Shown here: positions 28,552 through 38,948 of the stretch, piece by piece
How positions within the stretch are numbered: position 1 is the first letter of the stretch
Layout of the letters: each line of letters opens with the position of its first letter
Assembly: GCA_049487715.1 (NCBI GenBank)
Contig: CP150552.1
Coordinates: forward strand, 1-64,000
Direction: 5' to 3'
DNA: 64,000 nt
Source: Pycnococcus provasolii
Taxonomy: Eukaryota; Chlorophyta; Pseudoscourfieldiophyceae; Pseudoscourfieldiales
Notes under the pieces: model-generated
Database searches by the model: none
The model's input: the letters and a program-made list of their open reading frames with translations, nothing else
What the model was told of the DNA's origin: nothing
Translations under genes and position numbers: made by a program

Positions 28552-30631
28552 ATGGCAGCTGCTGCACGAAATAAGCGCGCAATCTTCGACGACGACGACG
28601 ACGACGACTCTTCTTCTTCACAGTCGGAAGGAGAAGACGAAGAACTCGCAAAAGAAGAAGAACCTGAAGAAGAAGAAGAACCTCTCTTAAAGTTGAACGA
28701 GTCGTACGCGAAGCGCTTCGAGCACAATGCCGAGCGTGAGGAGCTGCAGCGCCTCGAGGCAAAGTACCCGGACATGGCGAGTGGTGCGTCACGCAAGCGT
28801 CGCGTGGAAAAGGAGCGAAGACGTGACGACGACGATGCCGCCTCAGATTCGTCGGAGGAGGAGGAGGAGGATGACGGCGTCGTGAATCCAAAGCAGCAGG
28901 TGAAGTTCCTTGAGGCGCTTGTGAAGCTTCGCAAGCGTGACCCCACCATCTACGAGCAGGACGCGACGCTTTTCGAAGACGACGACGACAACGAAGACGA
29001 CGACGAAAATGGCCGAAAAGAAAAAAAGAAATCGCTACGTCTTCGCGAAATGTTGGCGCGAGACGCACAAAAAACAGCTGAAGTTGGAGTCTCCTCCGAC
29101 TCCGACTCTGAAAATGAAAATGATGAAGCCACACGACGAACATACCACGACGAGCAGGAGGCGCTTCGTGCGTCGTTCAAGAGCGCTGCTGCGGATGATG
29201 ATGCCAACACTCAACTTCTCGAGCTCAAGAAGTCCAAGCAAAAAGATGCTGCTCCTTCATCATCCTACCCGTCTCAGCTGATGGACACGTACTACGGCAA
29301 GTCTGCAGAGAAGCTTGACGCCGACGAGCGCTTTCTGCGTGACTACATCCTAAATCGTGGATGGATGGAAAAAGATGGCGACGACGACGACGACGACGGT
29401 TCCGACTCCTCAGACGTCTCGCACTCCTCCGACGTCTCCTCCGACTTTGACGATCACGAAGCCTTTGAGAGGCAGTATAACTTCCGCTACGAGGAGGGAC
29501 CGGAGGCGCACACCATCACATCGCATCCACGCCACGTCGAAGGAAGCCTTCGTGCAGAGGACACGCGGAGGAAAGGATGCTCGTGCACGCAAGAAGGACT
29601 CTAAGGAGAACCAGGAGCGTGAGCGCCTCGCACTTTTGCAGAAACGTGACCTGAAGAGGCGCGTCAACCAGGTGAAGGTGGTCGCGGGTGGCATCGAAGA
29701 CAAGGACAAGGTTGCCAAGGCTAGCCTCAAGGCGATGCTCGTCGACGATGGCGCGTTCAACCCAAAAGCTCACGACGACATGATGGCACGCCTGTTTGAC
29801 GACGACTACTACGGTGCGGAGGATGAAGACGAAGACGGCATGGGTGCTCTGGAGGCGTTGGATGACGACGACGACGACGACGACGAGGAGGAGGAGGCGA
29901 AGAACGATGATGTGGGACCCTCGCCTTCAGCAGAAGAACCTTCAGCAGAAGAACCTCCAACAGAATCGTCAAGACGCCAGAGAAAGAAAAATGCATCCCG
30001 ACGTAAGCAGAAAAACAGACAGCAGCCGCATAACGACGATCCGCTGCTGCGCAGTGTGTTGGCTGTCGACGACCCATCGCAAGCAAACACGTCCTCCTCC
30101 TTTGTTCGATTTCCCTACAAAGATGTCATTGCGCAGGACTATGCCTGCACAGCGGTGGATGTGCTGACGATGTCCGACAAGGAGCTGAACCAGGTGGTTT
30201 CGCTGAAAAAGCTCGTGCCATACGCGGATGACGACATGAAAGTTGTGAAACGCGCAAAGAAAATCAAAAAGCATCTCGATAAGCTTGCATCGTATCGCGA
30301 CGAGAATGACGACATCGACGACGACAACGACGACGACGGCGAACATGTGGTTCGAAAAAAGCGTACTTCCAAAAAAGAACGCCGACGCAAGGCTCGCGGT
30401 GACAGTATTCCAGAAGTGGAGAAGAAGAAGAAGAGCGAGCCTTCGTCGTCGAAGGAACCGAAGAAGCCTTCGTCGTCAAAGGAATCAAAGAAGAAGGAAT
30501 CGCGCAGCTTGAAGAAGGAGGAGCAGAAAAAACGCAAGGCGGAGGATGCTGCCCGGAAGGATCGCCTTTCAGCATTCGAGGTGCCAACACTGAAGAAGAG
30601 AAGGCAGGAGCCGTTGTTGAAGCTCTTCTAG
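28552..30631 (+). CDS. KRI1: KRI1-like ribosome biogenesis factor, frame broken once
   Basis: Two overlapping frames encode one KRI1 homologue of about 692 residues, a nucleolar factor acting with KRR1 in 40S subunit assembly. The first frame (28552-29604) carries the N-terminal landmarks LNESYAKRFEHN and FLEALVKLRKRDPTIY, acidic runs, and EAFERQYNFRYEEG...ITSHPRHV. The second frame (ending 30631) continues with RKDARARKKDSKE and the KRI1 C-terminal domain (DVLTMSDKELNQVVSLKKL). Continuity fails at the AAA in AGGAAAGGATG (29572-29574): omitting one A joins the frames exactly. No GT-AG intron fits. A one-base sequencing or assembly error is most likely; a real frameshift would be damaging in an essential gene. 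Rich in Asp/Glu and Lys tracts, as is normal for KRI1. Confidence 0.85.
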
Positions 30632-30671
30632 TTATAAAATTTCTTGACTTTGATATTTTTTAATAATGATT

Positions 30672-32291
30672 TTATGCGGCGGCGGCGGCTGCCACCGGTA
30701 CCAACCCACCTACTCCATACCTGTGCTCCTTCTTGCCGCCCCCCAAATTCCCGTCGTCACTATCATCACAATCACAACACACAAGGTGCGCAAACACCTT
30801 GTCCACAGTCTCTTTCGCATCGCTCGCATACAGAAATCCCCCATGCTCCCACTCCCCCTTGCTGATGAGCACGGCACCAGGCATGCGCTCGCGCACGTAC
30901 GCCTCCACCTCGGCGCTTGGCACAATCGCATCCTTGCCGCTCACGAGCACGAGCGTGCTGGAGTCGCCGGGACATTCGTTCCTCAGCTCCGTTCCATTCG
31001 GGTCGAACAGCAGCTCTGTGAAGTACGTCTTCCTGCGCACGACAAACTGGTGGCTGAGATCCGTGCGAACCAGCAGGCACTGGTACGCATCCTGAAAGCG
31101 ACCCTCTCTCACCTGCGTCAGGCTCCACGAGAGCGCGCTCTGCAGGCTCTTCAGCTCGTCGCCCCAAAAGAAGCGCATCCACTTCGTGAAAGCTGTGGGA
31201 AATGCAATCGGGTCGATGAGAGCCCGCCGCCTGACGAATCCCTTTGGCGCGATGCGGTGCAGCGCCGCCGAAACGCCGGTTCCCCAGCTGTGTGCGATGA
31301 GGTCCACGCAGTGAGGCACGCGCGGCGCGGCGAGCGCCTGCTCGGCAAGCACGTCGCGGCATGCGGCTAGCAGTGACGATGCGATGCCGCGTGGGTTTGG
31401 AAAGTCGTGGTGCCGCCTCGCGAATCCGACGAGGTCAAACACCTCCGTGAGCGTGTCACGCTGGCTCACAATCGGCATCTCGGGGCAGACGACGTACCTG
31501 TTTGCAAATTCCGGCCCGGCGAAGCGCACAATCAGCGGAACGTACAGCGCAAGTCCCATGCCAAAGCCGTGCGCAAAGAGGATGGGAGGCGCGGTGGCGG
31601 CGACTCCGCCGGTCGGCGGCTTGACCCAAACGACGACGTCGCGGTGCTCCGGCAGGCTGCGAGGTCGGAACCCGTTCGCAAACAGAATGGCAGCCTTCAC
31701 CTTGTGCATCGCGTAGATTGCTGCGCGCATCGTAAGCGGCTTGTGCAGCGCGTGTATCGGCCCGCCGAGCAGGCACGTGTCTGGCCCGCGCGTGAAGAGC
31801 GCCTGCGGGTGCGGCGATATGGGGTCGTGCGTGTCGTCCCTCAGCGTGACGCCCATGCGTAGTTCAAGGGTGCGAAGCAGCTCCTCCGACTCGCGCACCA
31901 CCTCCGACGGGTACCCGTTCGTTTCGAAGTGGTCGCTCTTCGCGTACGTGAGGTACGCGCTGAGAACGTGAATCGCCTTGGAGCGAGGAATGTCCTGGAC
32001 CTCGCACCCGACGAACATGTCCTGGAGAAACTTGCGCGGATCTGGCGTGCCCACTGCGAGAAGCGTTCGTATGCGCCTCCTGTGCTCCGCGTCGTCGTGG
32101 TCCTCGTCGGGCGGGTACGCGTGCAGACTTTCGAGCGAGCTCTTCTGGTACGTGTGGCACAGGTACGCGAACAGCTCGACGCCCGCGACGCCTAGCCCAA
32201 GCGCGGCGGCGTACGTGACGCGCGGGTCCTTGAGGCTGTGCCTGTACATCCGGCTCATTTGACGGTACCACGACTTTGCATGGTAGCCCAT
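30672..32291 (-). CDS. Membrane-anchored alpha/beta hydrolase
   Basis: 539 residues. A hydrophobic segment near residues 22-46 suggests an N-terminal membrane anchor. The alpha/beta-hydrolase core shows the oxyanion strand LFAHGFGMG, nucleophile elbow AHSWGTG (Ser near 333), acid in SGKDAIVP (Asp near 451) and base in EWEHGGF (His near 481), so the catalytic triad is complete. The C-terminus ends in a short Gly/Ala-rich tail. Substrate unknown; a lipid or ester hydrolase is inferred. It converges with KRI1 (40-base gap) and is divergent from the enoyl-CoA hydratase gene. Confidence 0.8.
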   Translation of the reverse strand: MGYHAKSWYRQMSRMYRHSLKDPRVTYAAALGLGVAGVELFAYLCHTYQKSSLESLHAYPPDEDHDDAEHRRRIRTLLAVGTPDPRKFLQDMFVGCEVQDIPRSKAIHVLSAYLTYAKSDHFETNGYPSEVVRESEELLRTLELRMGVTLRDDTHDPISPHPQALFTRGPDTCLLGGPIHALHKPLTMRAAIYAMHKVKAAILFANGFRPRSLPEHRDVVVWVKPPTGGVAATAPPILFAHGFGMGLALYVPLIVRFAGPEFANRYVVCPEMPIVSQRDTLTEVFDLVGFARRHHDFPNPRGIASSLLAACRDVLAEQALAAPRVPHCVDLIAHSWGTGVSAALHRIAPKGFVRRRALIDPIAFPTAFTKWMRFFWGDELKSLQSALSWSLTQVREGRFQDAYQCLLVRTDLSHQFVVRRKTYFTELLFDPNGTELRNECPGDSSTLVLVSGKDAIVPSAEVEAYVRERMPGAVLISKGEWEHGGFLYASDAKETVDKVFAHLVCCDCDDSDDGNLGGGKKEHRYGVGGLVPVAAAAAA

Positions 32292-32942
32292 GGTGCTGTA
32301 CTAAATAAATGTCCAGGGAGACACACGCGCAGGTGTACTAACTGCCGTGCTACGAGACACACACGCGTGGCCGACCCGAACCCAGAAAGAGGACGGGAAA
32401 GAGGAAGGGAAGGGGCCCAGTGCGAGTACGAGAAGCAGGAACCAGAACGAAGACCAGCGTGAGGTACCTGAACAGCGTGGAGGCGAGACAAGGCAGTGAC
32501 GTGGCCGGAGAAATGGAGAAGAAGAAGCAGAAACAGAAGCAGAAGCAGGAGAAGAAGAAGGTACTTTTTAGACGCGCACGCCCTGGGGTCTGGGGAAGAC
32601 CAGACATGCGAAGAAGACCCTCCGCTTCTGCTTCTGCTTCTAATGCTTTCGATGAATGGATGGTCCATCCTTCCCCTGACCCAATCGAATGCCTTTACAG
32701 CAGGAAGGGGCACTTTATTTTTATCAATGCGCTTTTCAGTCCCGTCCCTAATAAGTTTCATGCCACGAGGGCACTCCCCTCCCCTCCCTCTCCTTCCTCC
32801 TTCCTGCCACCTCGTCCATCACCCACTCGCACTCTTTGTCATCCCGGCTCCTCCTCCTCCCAACCAATACCACGCCTGTGTCTGTCTCGTTCTTCGTCTC
32901 GCCTCCTCTCGTCGTAAACAGTTTACTCTCACGATATTTAGG

Positions 32943-34025
32943 ATGAGGAGGATGACGACGATGACGATGCCTCGTCCTGGCCCACTCCTCCCCATGATGG
33001 GGAACACCATGAACGCGTCAGCAGCAGCATCAGCCATCACCACCACCCTCCATAATCAACAACAACATCCTCATCCTCCTCATCAGCATCACAATCATAA
33101 AACATGTGGTGGTGGTGATGGTGCCAGATTTATTTGGCATTCTTCTTCTCAACTATTCTCAACGTCGTCCTCCTCCTCCTCCTCCTCCCCCTCAGCTCTT
33201 CCAGAAGAAGAAGAAGCGGCTCCAGAAGCACGTCTCATCCAAACGTCCGTCGAACACGTCGTCGCGATCACGCTAAGCAGACCTCAAAAGAAAAACGCTC
33301 TGGGAAACAAACTAGTCTCACAGCTAGAGGCCATCGTCAAACAAGCCACAGAAATGCCTCAGCAAGAAGCGCGCGTGCTCATCCTGCACTCGGACGTGCC
33401 TGGCGTCTTCTGCGCGGGCGCGGACCTCAAGGAGAGGAAAGGCATGTCCATCGACGACGTGCGCGAGTTTGTGTCGCGCCTGCGTGCGCTCACGGATGCC
33501 ATTGACAGCCTTCCCATGCCCACCATCGCGGCACTTGACGGCGTCGCGCTTGGCGGGGGACTCGAAATGGCACTGGCGTGCGACCTGCGCGTCGCTGGTC
33601 CTGAGGCGAAGGTGGCCCTGCCTGAGGTGCGCCTGGGAATCATACCAGGTGCGGGTGGTACGCAGCGCCTCAGCCGCGTCGTCGGATACTCGCGAGCGTG
33701 TGACCTCACCTTCAGCGGCCGCCGCGTGAACGCGAACGAGGGTGTGAGCATGGGGCTGTTCAGCGAGTGTGCTGAGCAGGATGCGAGCGTTTTCCCCGCA
33801 TACGAGCGCGCACTGAAGATGGCATCCGATATCGCGCAGGGTGCTCCGTTGGCACTTCGTGCCGCGAAACGCGCCATCCGCGCGAGTGGTGGAGTGCATG
33901 GCAAGGTGTGCGACGGAATGGCGGCTGAGGCTGATGCGTACGAGTTGGTGCTCCACAGTTCTGATCGCGTCGAGGCGCTCGAGGCATTTGCTGAAAAGCG
34001 CAAGCCAACGTTCGAAGGGCGATAG
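32943..34025 (+). CDS. Enoyl-CoA hydratase, AUH/methylglutaconyl-CoA hydratase-like
   Basis: 360 residues from the ATG at 32943; the frame is open farther upstream but with untranslated-looking composition. The first 90 or so residues are His-, Ser- and basic-rich, consistent with a mitochondrial presequence. The crotonase core follows: RPQKKNALGNKL, VFCAGADLKERKGMS (oxyanion), PTIAALDGVALGGGLEMALA, LPEVRLGIIPGAGGTQRL with the catalytic Glu region, then the C-terminal helix. The ADLKER and ALGGGLE segments are closest to AUH, which hydrates 3-methylglutaconyl-CoA in leucine breakdown and can bind AU-rich RNA. It could also be a general short-chain enoyl-CoA hydratase of beta-oxidation. Confidence 0.87.
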   Translation: MRRMTTMTMPRPGPLLPMMGNTMNASAAASAITTTLHNQQQHPHPPHQHHNHKTCGGGDGARFIWHSSSQLFSTSSSSSSSSPSALPEEEEAAPEARLIQTSVEHVVAITLSRPQKKNALGNKLVSQLEAIVKQATEMPQQEARVLILHSDVPGVFCAGADLKERKGMSIDDVREFVSRLRALTDAIDSLPMPTIAALDGVALGGGLEMALACDLRVAGPEAKVALPEVRLGIIPGAGGTQRLSRVVGYSRACDLTFSGRRVNANEGVSMGLFSECAEQDASVFPAYERALKMASDIAQGAPLALRAAKRAIRASGGVHGKVCDGMAAEADAYELVLHSSDRVEALEAFAEKRKPTFEGR

Positions 34026-34148
34026 GTAGAAATGCATCGCTGTAGTATTTGTTTGTAGATTTTGCTCATAGTTTTTTTTTATAACTTCGTTGCTGTCTCT
34101 CTCTCTACACACAAACTCAACAAACTAAGTCTCTAACTTACTTTTTAC

Positions 34149-35729
34149 TTAGCCAAACAGAACCTTGGAGAACGAGTGCATGTCGTGCACACCACCCTCA
34201 GCCTGCGCGGCGCCGCTGCGGCATTCCATGCGCAAGCATCCCTCGTCAAGCTCCGTGCGTGCCGCCGCAAGAGACGTAACGCCAAGGTCCTGGAATCCCT
34301 GCCGAGCGGCGTGTGCAACGTAGGGAACCATCTTGCGCACGGATCCCTTGTCCTTGACCGTGCCCGCGACGCCCTGAGCAACCTTGAGATGGTTCTTGTC
34401 GCTGTGATAGCGCACGTCGCTGCCCTTCTGCATCGCCTCCAGGCTGCCCATGCCTCGGTACTTCTTCACTCGCACTCCCGTCGCCGGGTCGGTGACGTAC
34501 GCGCCAGGCGCCTCCGTGCTTCCCGCGAACATGCTGCCGCACATCACGCAGCTCGCTCCGAGCGAAAGCGCCTTCACAACGTGGCCCGAGTTCTGAACGC
34601 CGCCATCCGCAATCACCGGCACGCCGAGGCTCCTCGCGTACGAGCTGACGTGGTACACCGCGGTTGCCTGCCCACGGCCCACCGCGCAAACCTCCTGCGT
34701 CGTGCAGATGGACCCACTTCCCATTCCCACGCGCAAGCCATCAACGCTCACCGTGCCACCCTTGCCATCGTCGATGTGTGTCAGGTGGTAAGCCTGCCGG
34801 CGCGTGACGATGTTCCCGCCAATCACCTTGACGTTCGGGTGACTTGCCCTGATGTGAAGCACCATCGACTTCTGGAACGTGCTGTCGCCCTGGCTGCTGT
34901 CCAAGATCACGACGTCCACGCCCGCGGCAACGAGCGCCTTGATGCGATCCTTGTCACCCTCCCTCGTTCCCACAGCCGCGCCACACAGCAGGCGCCCGCC
35001 CGCGTCGACGGAGGGCGCGCCGGCGTCTGGCAGCGTCTCGCGGAGGAGCAGGTATTCTCGCGTCTCGGCTCCGAGCAGATTGCCGTCGTCAGAGACAATG
35101 GGAACAGCCTCGAGCTTTTCGTCAGCCTTGATCGCGGCGTGCGCGTCGTCGCGGCTCTTCTTGGCAGAAACCTTCGCGAGGTGGTCGACGAGCTTCGCGG
35201 ATGCCGACAGCTGCTTTCCGTCACTCGCATGCGCGACGCCGAGGTAGCGCCCACCCAAGCGCCCGTCGTCCGTGACGACGGCGTACGACCGTCCCGAGGC
35301 TGCGAGGATGGAGAACGTTGCCGACGCGTCGACGACGTTCACGTCCGTCGCGCTTCCCACAGGGTGGTTCTTGACGGCACGCACGAACGACACCTGCTCG
35401 TCCACGGAAAGGTTGTAGTGCACAAATCCCAAGCCGCCAACCTCAGCCATCGCAATCGCCATATTCGCCTCCGTGACGGTGTCCATGGGCGAGCTCACGA
35501 GAGGCGTGCGCAGCTTAATTCCCTTCGCCACCTCCGTTTCGAGGGACACCTCGTGCGCGCCAAAGTCAATGGGACCGGGGTGCAAGATGACGTCGTCGTA
35601 CGTGTACGACGTTCCCTGCCCAAAGAGCTGCCTCGCGGTGAATCCGTCGGGGCAGTCGTCAGGTCCGAACACGCCGTCGTCGTCCTCGTTGCGCTTTCGC
35701 AACCAGGAAAACAGCCTTTTGGGCGCCAT
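34149..35729 (-). CDS. Inosine-5'-monophosphate dehydrogenase
   Basis: 526 residues from the ATG at 35729 (MAPKRLFSWLRKR). It oxidises IMP to XMP with NAD+, the committed step of guanine nucleotide synthesis. Landmarks: TYDDVILHPG, TPLVSSPMDTVTEANMAIAM, a CBS-pair insert (about 120-235), VDVVILDSSQGDS, GMGSGSICTTQEV with the catalytic Cys, PVIADGGVQNSGHVVKAL (substrate phosphate site) and KKYRGMGSLEAM (flap). Length is normal for eukaryotic IMPDH. The frame is open upstream to 36080 but that part is proline-rich leader without homology. It is divergent from the MRH-like gene and converges with the hydratase gene. Confidence 0.95.
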   Translation of the reverse strand: MAPKRLFSWLRKRNEDDDGVFGPDDCPDGFTARQLFGQGTSYTYDDVILHPGPIDFGAHEVSLETEVAKGIKLRTPLVSSPMDTVTEANMAIAMAEVGGLGFVHYNLSVDEQVSFVRAVKNHPVGSATDVNVVDASATFSILAASGRSYAVVTDDGRLGGRYLGVAHASDGKQLSASAKLVDHLAKVSAKKSRDDAHAAIKADEKLEAVPIVSDDGNLLGAETREYLLLRETLPDAGAPSVDAGGRLLCGAAVGTREGDKDRIKALVAAGVDVVILDSSQGDSTFQKSMVLHIRASHPNVKVIGGNIVTRRQAYHLTHIDDGKGGTVSVDGLRVGMGSGSICTTQEVCAVGRGQATAVYHVSSYARSLGVPVIADGGVQNSGHVVKALSLGASCVMCGSMFAGSTEAPGAYVTDPATGVRVKKYRGMGSLEAMQKGSDVRYHSDKNHLKVAQGVAGTVKDKGSVRKMVPYVAHAARQGFQDLGVTSLAAARTELDEGCLRMECRSGAAQAEGGVHDMHSFSKVLFG

Positions 35730-35984
35730 CCTTCCGCGTTTGAGGCGTGCTACAGGACGGACTGGACGTTGGCGGCGTGCCCACCTGGTGGCTGGGAGTG
35801 GGAACGGGCTGACGGGGGGTGGGGCGGCGGCGATTGGAGGGGAGGGCGGGAAGAAGGGAAGAAGGGGAGGAGGGGACGGGACGAGAGAAAGACTGAAAGA
35901 AAGGGTTTCTACGCAGTTTTTCGGGGTTTGGGGTTGGGGTTTCTCTCGCCGCCTCTGATTTAGGTCTCTGCTTCCCCTGATTGG

Positions 35985-36004
35985 TTCGAAGTTCGAACTT
36001 CGAA
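35985..36004. promoter_or_regulatory. Perfect 20-bp palindrome in a divergent promoter
   Basis: Three overlapping TTCGAA-type words (TTCGAA, GTTCGAAC, TTCGAA) form a perfect 20-base palindrome directly after an ATTGG (inverted CCAAT) motif, about 260 bases upstream of the IMPDH start and 176 bases upstream of the MRH-like start. Position and symmetry suggest a dimeric factor site, unproven. Confidence 0.4.
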
Positions 36005-36179
36005 TCCTCCAGGCAGCCAGGTGCAGGGCGAGGTGCGGAGTTTTGGCCGAGGCGACGTCTCGTCTGTCTCCCCCTCTCACTCAAAAACGCCCTGCGTGAC
36101 GATCTCCCCTCCCTCCCTGACTGGAGTAGTAGTACTCTCCGGAGAAGAAAGAACAACAACAACAAGAAGAAGAAGATTC

Positions 36180-37400
36180 ATGACGACGACGACGACGATG
36201 CACCTCCTCATGACGACGACGACGACGACGACGATGCACCTCCTCCTCCTCCTCCTCCTCCTCCTCCTACCCGCCGCCTTCTCTGAAGAATTAGTTGAAG
36301 AACGCGCGAAAACGTACGTAGAAGAACTCGCCACGAAGAAGATACACGCGATTCACGCGAAAGAGGGAGGATCGCAGGCTTCGCGGTGCAAACTGAACGT
36401 TCGCGGATCCGTCTATGACCTCAGTATGCTCAAAGATGCCGTCGACATGGGGCACCACCCAACCACCAAGAGGCCCATCGACAGCCCAGGAAGCATCGTT
36501 ATCGAGGGCGCTTCCGGAGGGAGATTCGACGTGCCACACATGCGATACACATATTACCTCAGCAACCTGTGTGACAACGTCGCAATTGCGCCATCCGAGT
36601 GCGACCATCTACCGCCCGCCGCGGCTTATCAAGTCAGCGATCCACGACCGGAGCTCTTTCAAGACAAAAAGCAGATGCTGCAAAGCCAAGAAGGACTCAA
36701 GAAGTCGTGCCACGCACTCGGCACGGCTCGCGATCCCACGACGAAAAATCTGATCTTCTCGTACGCGCATATCGACGAAAGTCAACCTGAAGTGGGAGTA
36801 CAACTCATCTATCCGCTGGGAGAGAATTGTACGGCACGTCGCCGCGTCTATTCATCAGGCACTTCGAGGTCGCGCATGGCGTGGACCACCGTCCCACGCG
36901 AACTGATTTTGAATGTGCGCTGTGACCCAACAGTGGACATTCTCGCGCGACGCACCCTAAGGCTGCAGGTGAAGAACACCAATCCGGAAACGCACCCTAA
37001 TCGATTTGATGATGACGACGGCGTACTTGTGAGCGAGGTGGAGATGTGCCAGTACAAGATTGATTTGCCATCAAAGCTCGGCTGTCCCGAAAAAATGGGC
37101 AAGGCGGCACTCCAGCGTATTAAGCACAAACGAGAGCAGCATCAGAAAAGGCAGAGGTACAACAATCGGTTTCGCCAGAAGAGGAATGGCGGTTCCTACT
37201 ACTACGCCGTCTTGGGATGGACAGCCTTGCTCTGCACCGTGCTGTTCATGGGATATCGAGTCTGGACGAAGCGCGAGTGGATTGTCATTTTGAAGGATGG
37301 TCTTAGCAAGGGAGATTCGAGGTCGTGGAGACGTTTTTTGCGCGAGCTGGTGAAGAAGGAGAACAAAAACAACAACAGTCCTGCTGGCTTTGGCGTGTAG
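36180..37400 (+). CDS. Type I membrane protein with MRH/ATG27-like lumenal domain
   Basis: About 406 residues from the ATG at 36180; the later ATG at 36234 gives a neater signal peptide (MHLLLLLLLLLLPAAFSEE). The lumenal part has paired cysteines and segments such as RYTYYLSNLCDNV, LGENCTARRRV, LNVRCDPTVD and VSEVEMCQYKIDLPSKLGCP, the pattern of mannose-6-phosphate-receptor-homology domains (as in ATG27 and lectin-type sorting receptors). A basic stretch, one TM helix (YYYAVLGWTALLCTVLFMGY) and a lysine-rich cytoplasmic tail follow. Role inferred: sorting or membrane traffic in the secretory or autophagic route. Homology is by motif, so family assignment is moderate. Confidence 0.65.
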   Translation: MTTTTTMHLLMTTTTTTTMHLLLLLLLLLLPAAFSEELVEERAKTYVEELATKKIHAIHAKEGGSQASRCKLNVRGSVYDLSMLKDAVDMGHHPTTKRPIDSPGSIVIEGASGGRFDVPHMRYTYYLSNLCDNVAIAPSECDHLPPAAAYQVSDPRPELFQDKKQMLQSQEGLKKSCHALGTARDPTTKNLIFSYAHIDESQPEVGVQLIYPLGENCTARRRVYSSGTSRSRMAWTTVPRELILNVRCDPTVDILARRTLRLQVKNTNPETHPNRFDDDDGVLVSEVEMCQYKIDLPSKLGCPEKMGKAALQRIKHKREQHQKRQRYNNRFRQKRNGGSYYYAVLGWTALLCTVLFMGYRVWTKREWIVILKDGLSKGDSRSWRRFLRELVKKENKNNNSPAGFGV

Positions 37401-37508
37401 TTGGTTAGTCCACGATTTCTTTATCGTTGCGATGATGATGGACGATGATTTAAGTGGTAAAAAGACAAAATTACAGCAGCAGCAGTTCTGGAGTTTTGAA
37501 ACTCTTCA

Positions 37509-38555
37509 TCATTCGTGACGGCCGAACTGGCCACCTGCCCCTTGGTTGTGCTGTCCCTTCTTACCCATCACCTTCGACACGTTGCTCACGAGGCTAAATG
37601 CCGGGAACACGATGTTCGGGAAGCGGCGCGCGAGCAGAACAAATTCGTCAAAGCTGATGGTCCCGTCGTTGTTCTTATCCACCTGGCTCATCAGCCACTT
37701 CACCTTACGATCGAGCTGCTTCTCGCTCGCCATGTTCGTAGCCTTGACAATCTTTCGCAGCTCATTCTCGTCGATGTAACCCGAGCCGTCGAGGTCGAAG
37801 ATCTGAAATGCAAACTTCACCTTGTTGTCGCGTCCCGTCTGGCTAACGTTGCTCAGCCCGATGATGAACTCCTTAAGGTCAACCAGGCCAGACCGGTCGT
37901 TGTCGAACATGGCGAAGAGGCGCTCGACGTACTCGTTGCGGCCAACCTGCAGCAGGTTGCAAAACGCGTTGATGTCCACGAGTCCTGTTCCATCCTTGTC
38001 CGCCTCGAGAAACTTTTTGTATATAAGCTTGAGCGCGCCGTCGTCAAGGTTGTGCATTCTCTGGAACGACTCCAGGTCACCCATGGGAGTGCCACCGCCG
38101 CCAGCACCCATCGTCATGGGAGGTGGCGGCGCGACACCACCCCCGAGGCCGCCGCCCATCATCATCCCCGCAGCAGCTCCTCCCATTGCAGCTGCTCCTC
38201 CCATCGCGGCTGAGGCTCCTCCCATCGAAGGTGCCGGAGGCCCGGTAAAGCCGCTGATGAGCTTGAAAAACTCGTCAAACGAAACCTGGCCGTCGCCGTC
38301 AAGGTCAGCCATGAGAATCATCTCGTCCACCTCGTCGTCCGTCACCTTTTCGCCAAGAGAGGCGAGTATGTGGCTAATCTCAGCCGCGCCGACGTACCCG
38401 TTCTTGTCCAAGTCAAACTCGCGGAACGCCTGCTTGGCATCCTCCATGGACATGCCCAGGCCCTGCTGGGGTGCTCCTCCATACGGCTGCTGCTGCATAG
38501 GTGGTGGTGCGGCACCGGCGGATGCGGCGCCCTTGCCTCCTCCGAAGCCGAACAT
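37509..38555 (-). CDS. Calcium-binding protein with six EF-hand loops
   Basis: 348 residues from the ATG at 38555 (MFGFGGGKG). Loops in order: [24 protein letters not shown] (a calmodulin/centrin-like pair), a Gly/Ala/Met/Pro-rich linker of about 70 residues, then [36 protein letters not shown] and [12 protein letters not shown], the last four laid out like calcineurin B. Most loops keep acidic residues at positions 1, 3, 5 and 12, so calcium binding is expected. The C-terminus is basic. The two-plus-four arrangement suggests fusion of a CaM-like pair with a calcineurin-B-like module; a phosphatase or kinase partner is inferred only. Confidence 0.85.
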   Translation of the reverse strand: MFGFGGGKGAASAGAAPPPMQQQPYGGAPQQGLGMSMEDAKQAFREFDLDKNGYVGAAEISHILASLGEKVTDDEVDEMILMADLDGDGQVSFDEFFKLISGFTGPPAPSMGGASAAMGGAAAMGGAAAGMMMGGGLGGGVAPPPPMTMGAGGGGTPMGDLESFQRMHNLDDGALKLIYKKFLEADKDGTGLVDINAFCNLLQVGRNEYVERLFAMFDNDRSGLVDLKEFIIGLSNVSQTGRDNKVKFAFQIFDLDGSGYIDENELRKIVKATNMASEKQLDRKVKWLMSQVDKNNDGTISFDEFVLLARRFPNIVFPAFSLVSNVSKVMGKKGQHNQGAGGQFGRHE

Positions 38556-38684
38556 GCTTTTGTGCGTGCGTGCGCGCGTGAGACACTTGTGAAATGGCGC
38601 GTTTGACGTGCGTTTGACGCGCGGGACACGAGGAGACCAGGTGGTGGAAAAAGAAAGGCCCCTTGCGCCAGAGCTCTCCTTGCG

Positions 38685-38703
38685 CCCCCCCCCCCCCCCC
38701 CCC
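38685..38703. repeat. Poly-C tract (19 C)
   Basis: A run of 19 cytosines lies about 130 bases upstream of the six-EF-hand gene's start (G-run on its sense strand). Such runs are error-prone in sequencing and could form G-quadruplex-like structures on the other strand. Confidence 0.8.
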
Positions 38704-38948
38704 GTGCATGGCGTGCAGAGGCAGAGAGGAGGGCCCTGGAAGGACTGGAACTGGAACCATGCCAGTCCAGCCAAATTCTTGCGAAAAAGATGAACTTCGA
38801 CCACCCAGTCCCCACCAGAGGTCCCCACCCCGCCTTTCGCCCTCGGCCCCAGTCCCCACCTCTCCTCGACTCCTTGACCACCATCCTCTACCGTTGCCTG
38901 CGCTGTGAATCTATGCTAAACTTTAAAATTACTGTACATGAATACAAC

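Noticed and set aside
35975-36010. TTCGAA-rich sequence resembling a tRNA T loop (GGTTCGAA).
   Set aside because: No stems or acceptor pair around it; it is a simple palindrome.
36180-36260. Expanded MTTTTT/LLLLLL triplet repeats as a separate element.
   Set aside because: They are ACG and CTC triplet runs in the leader and signal peptide of the MRH-like protein.
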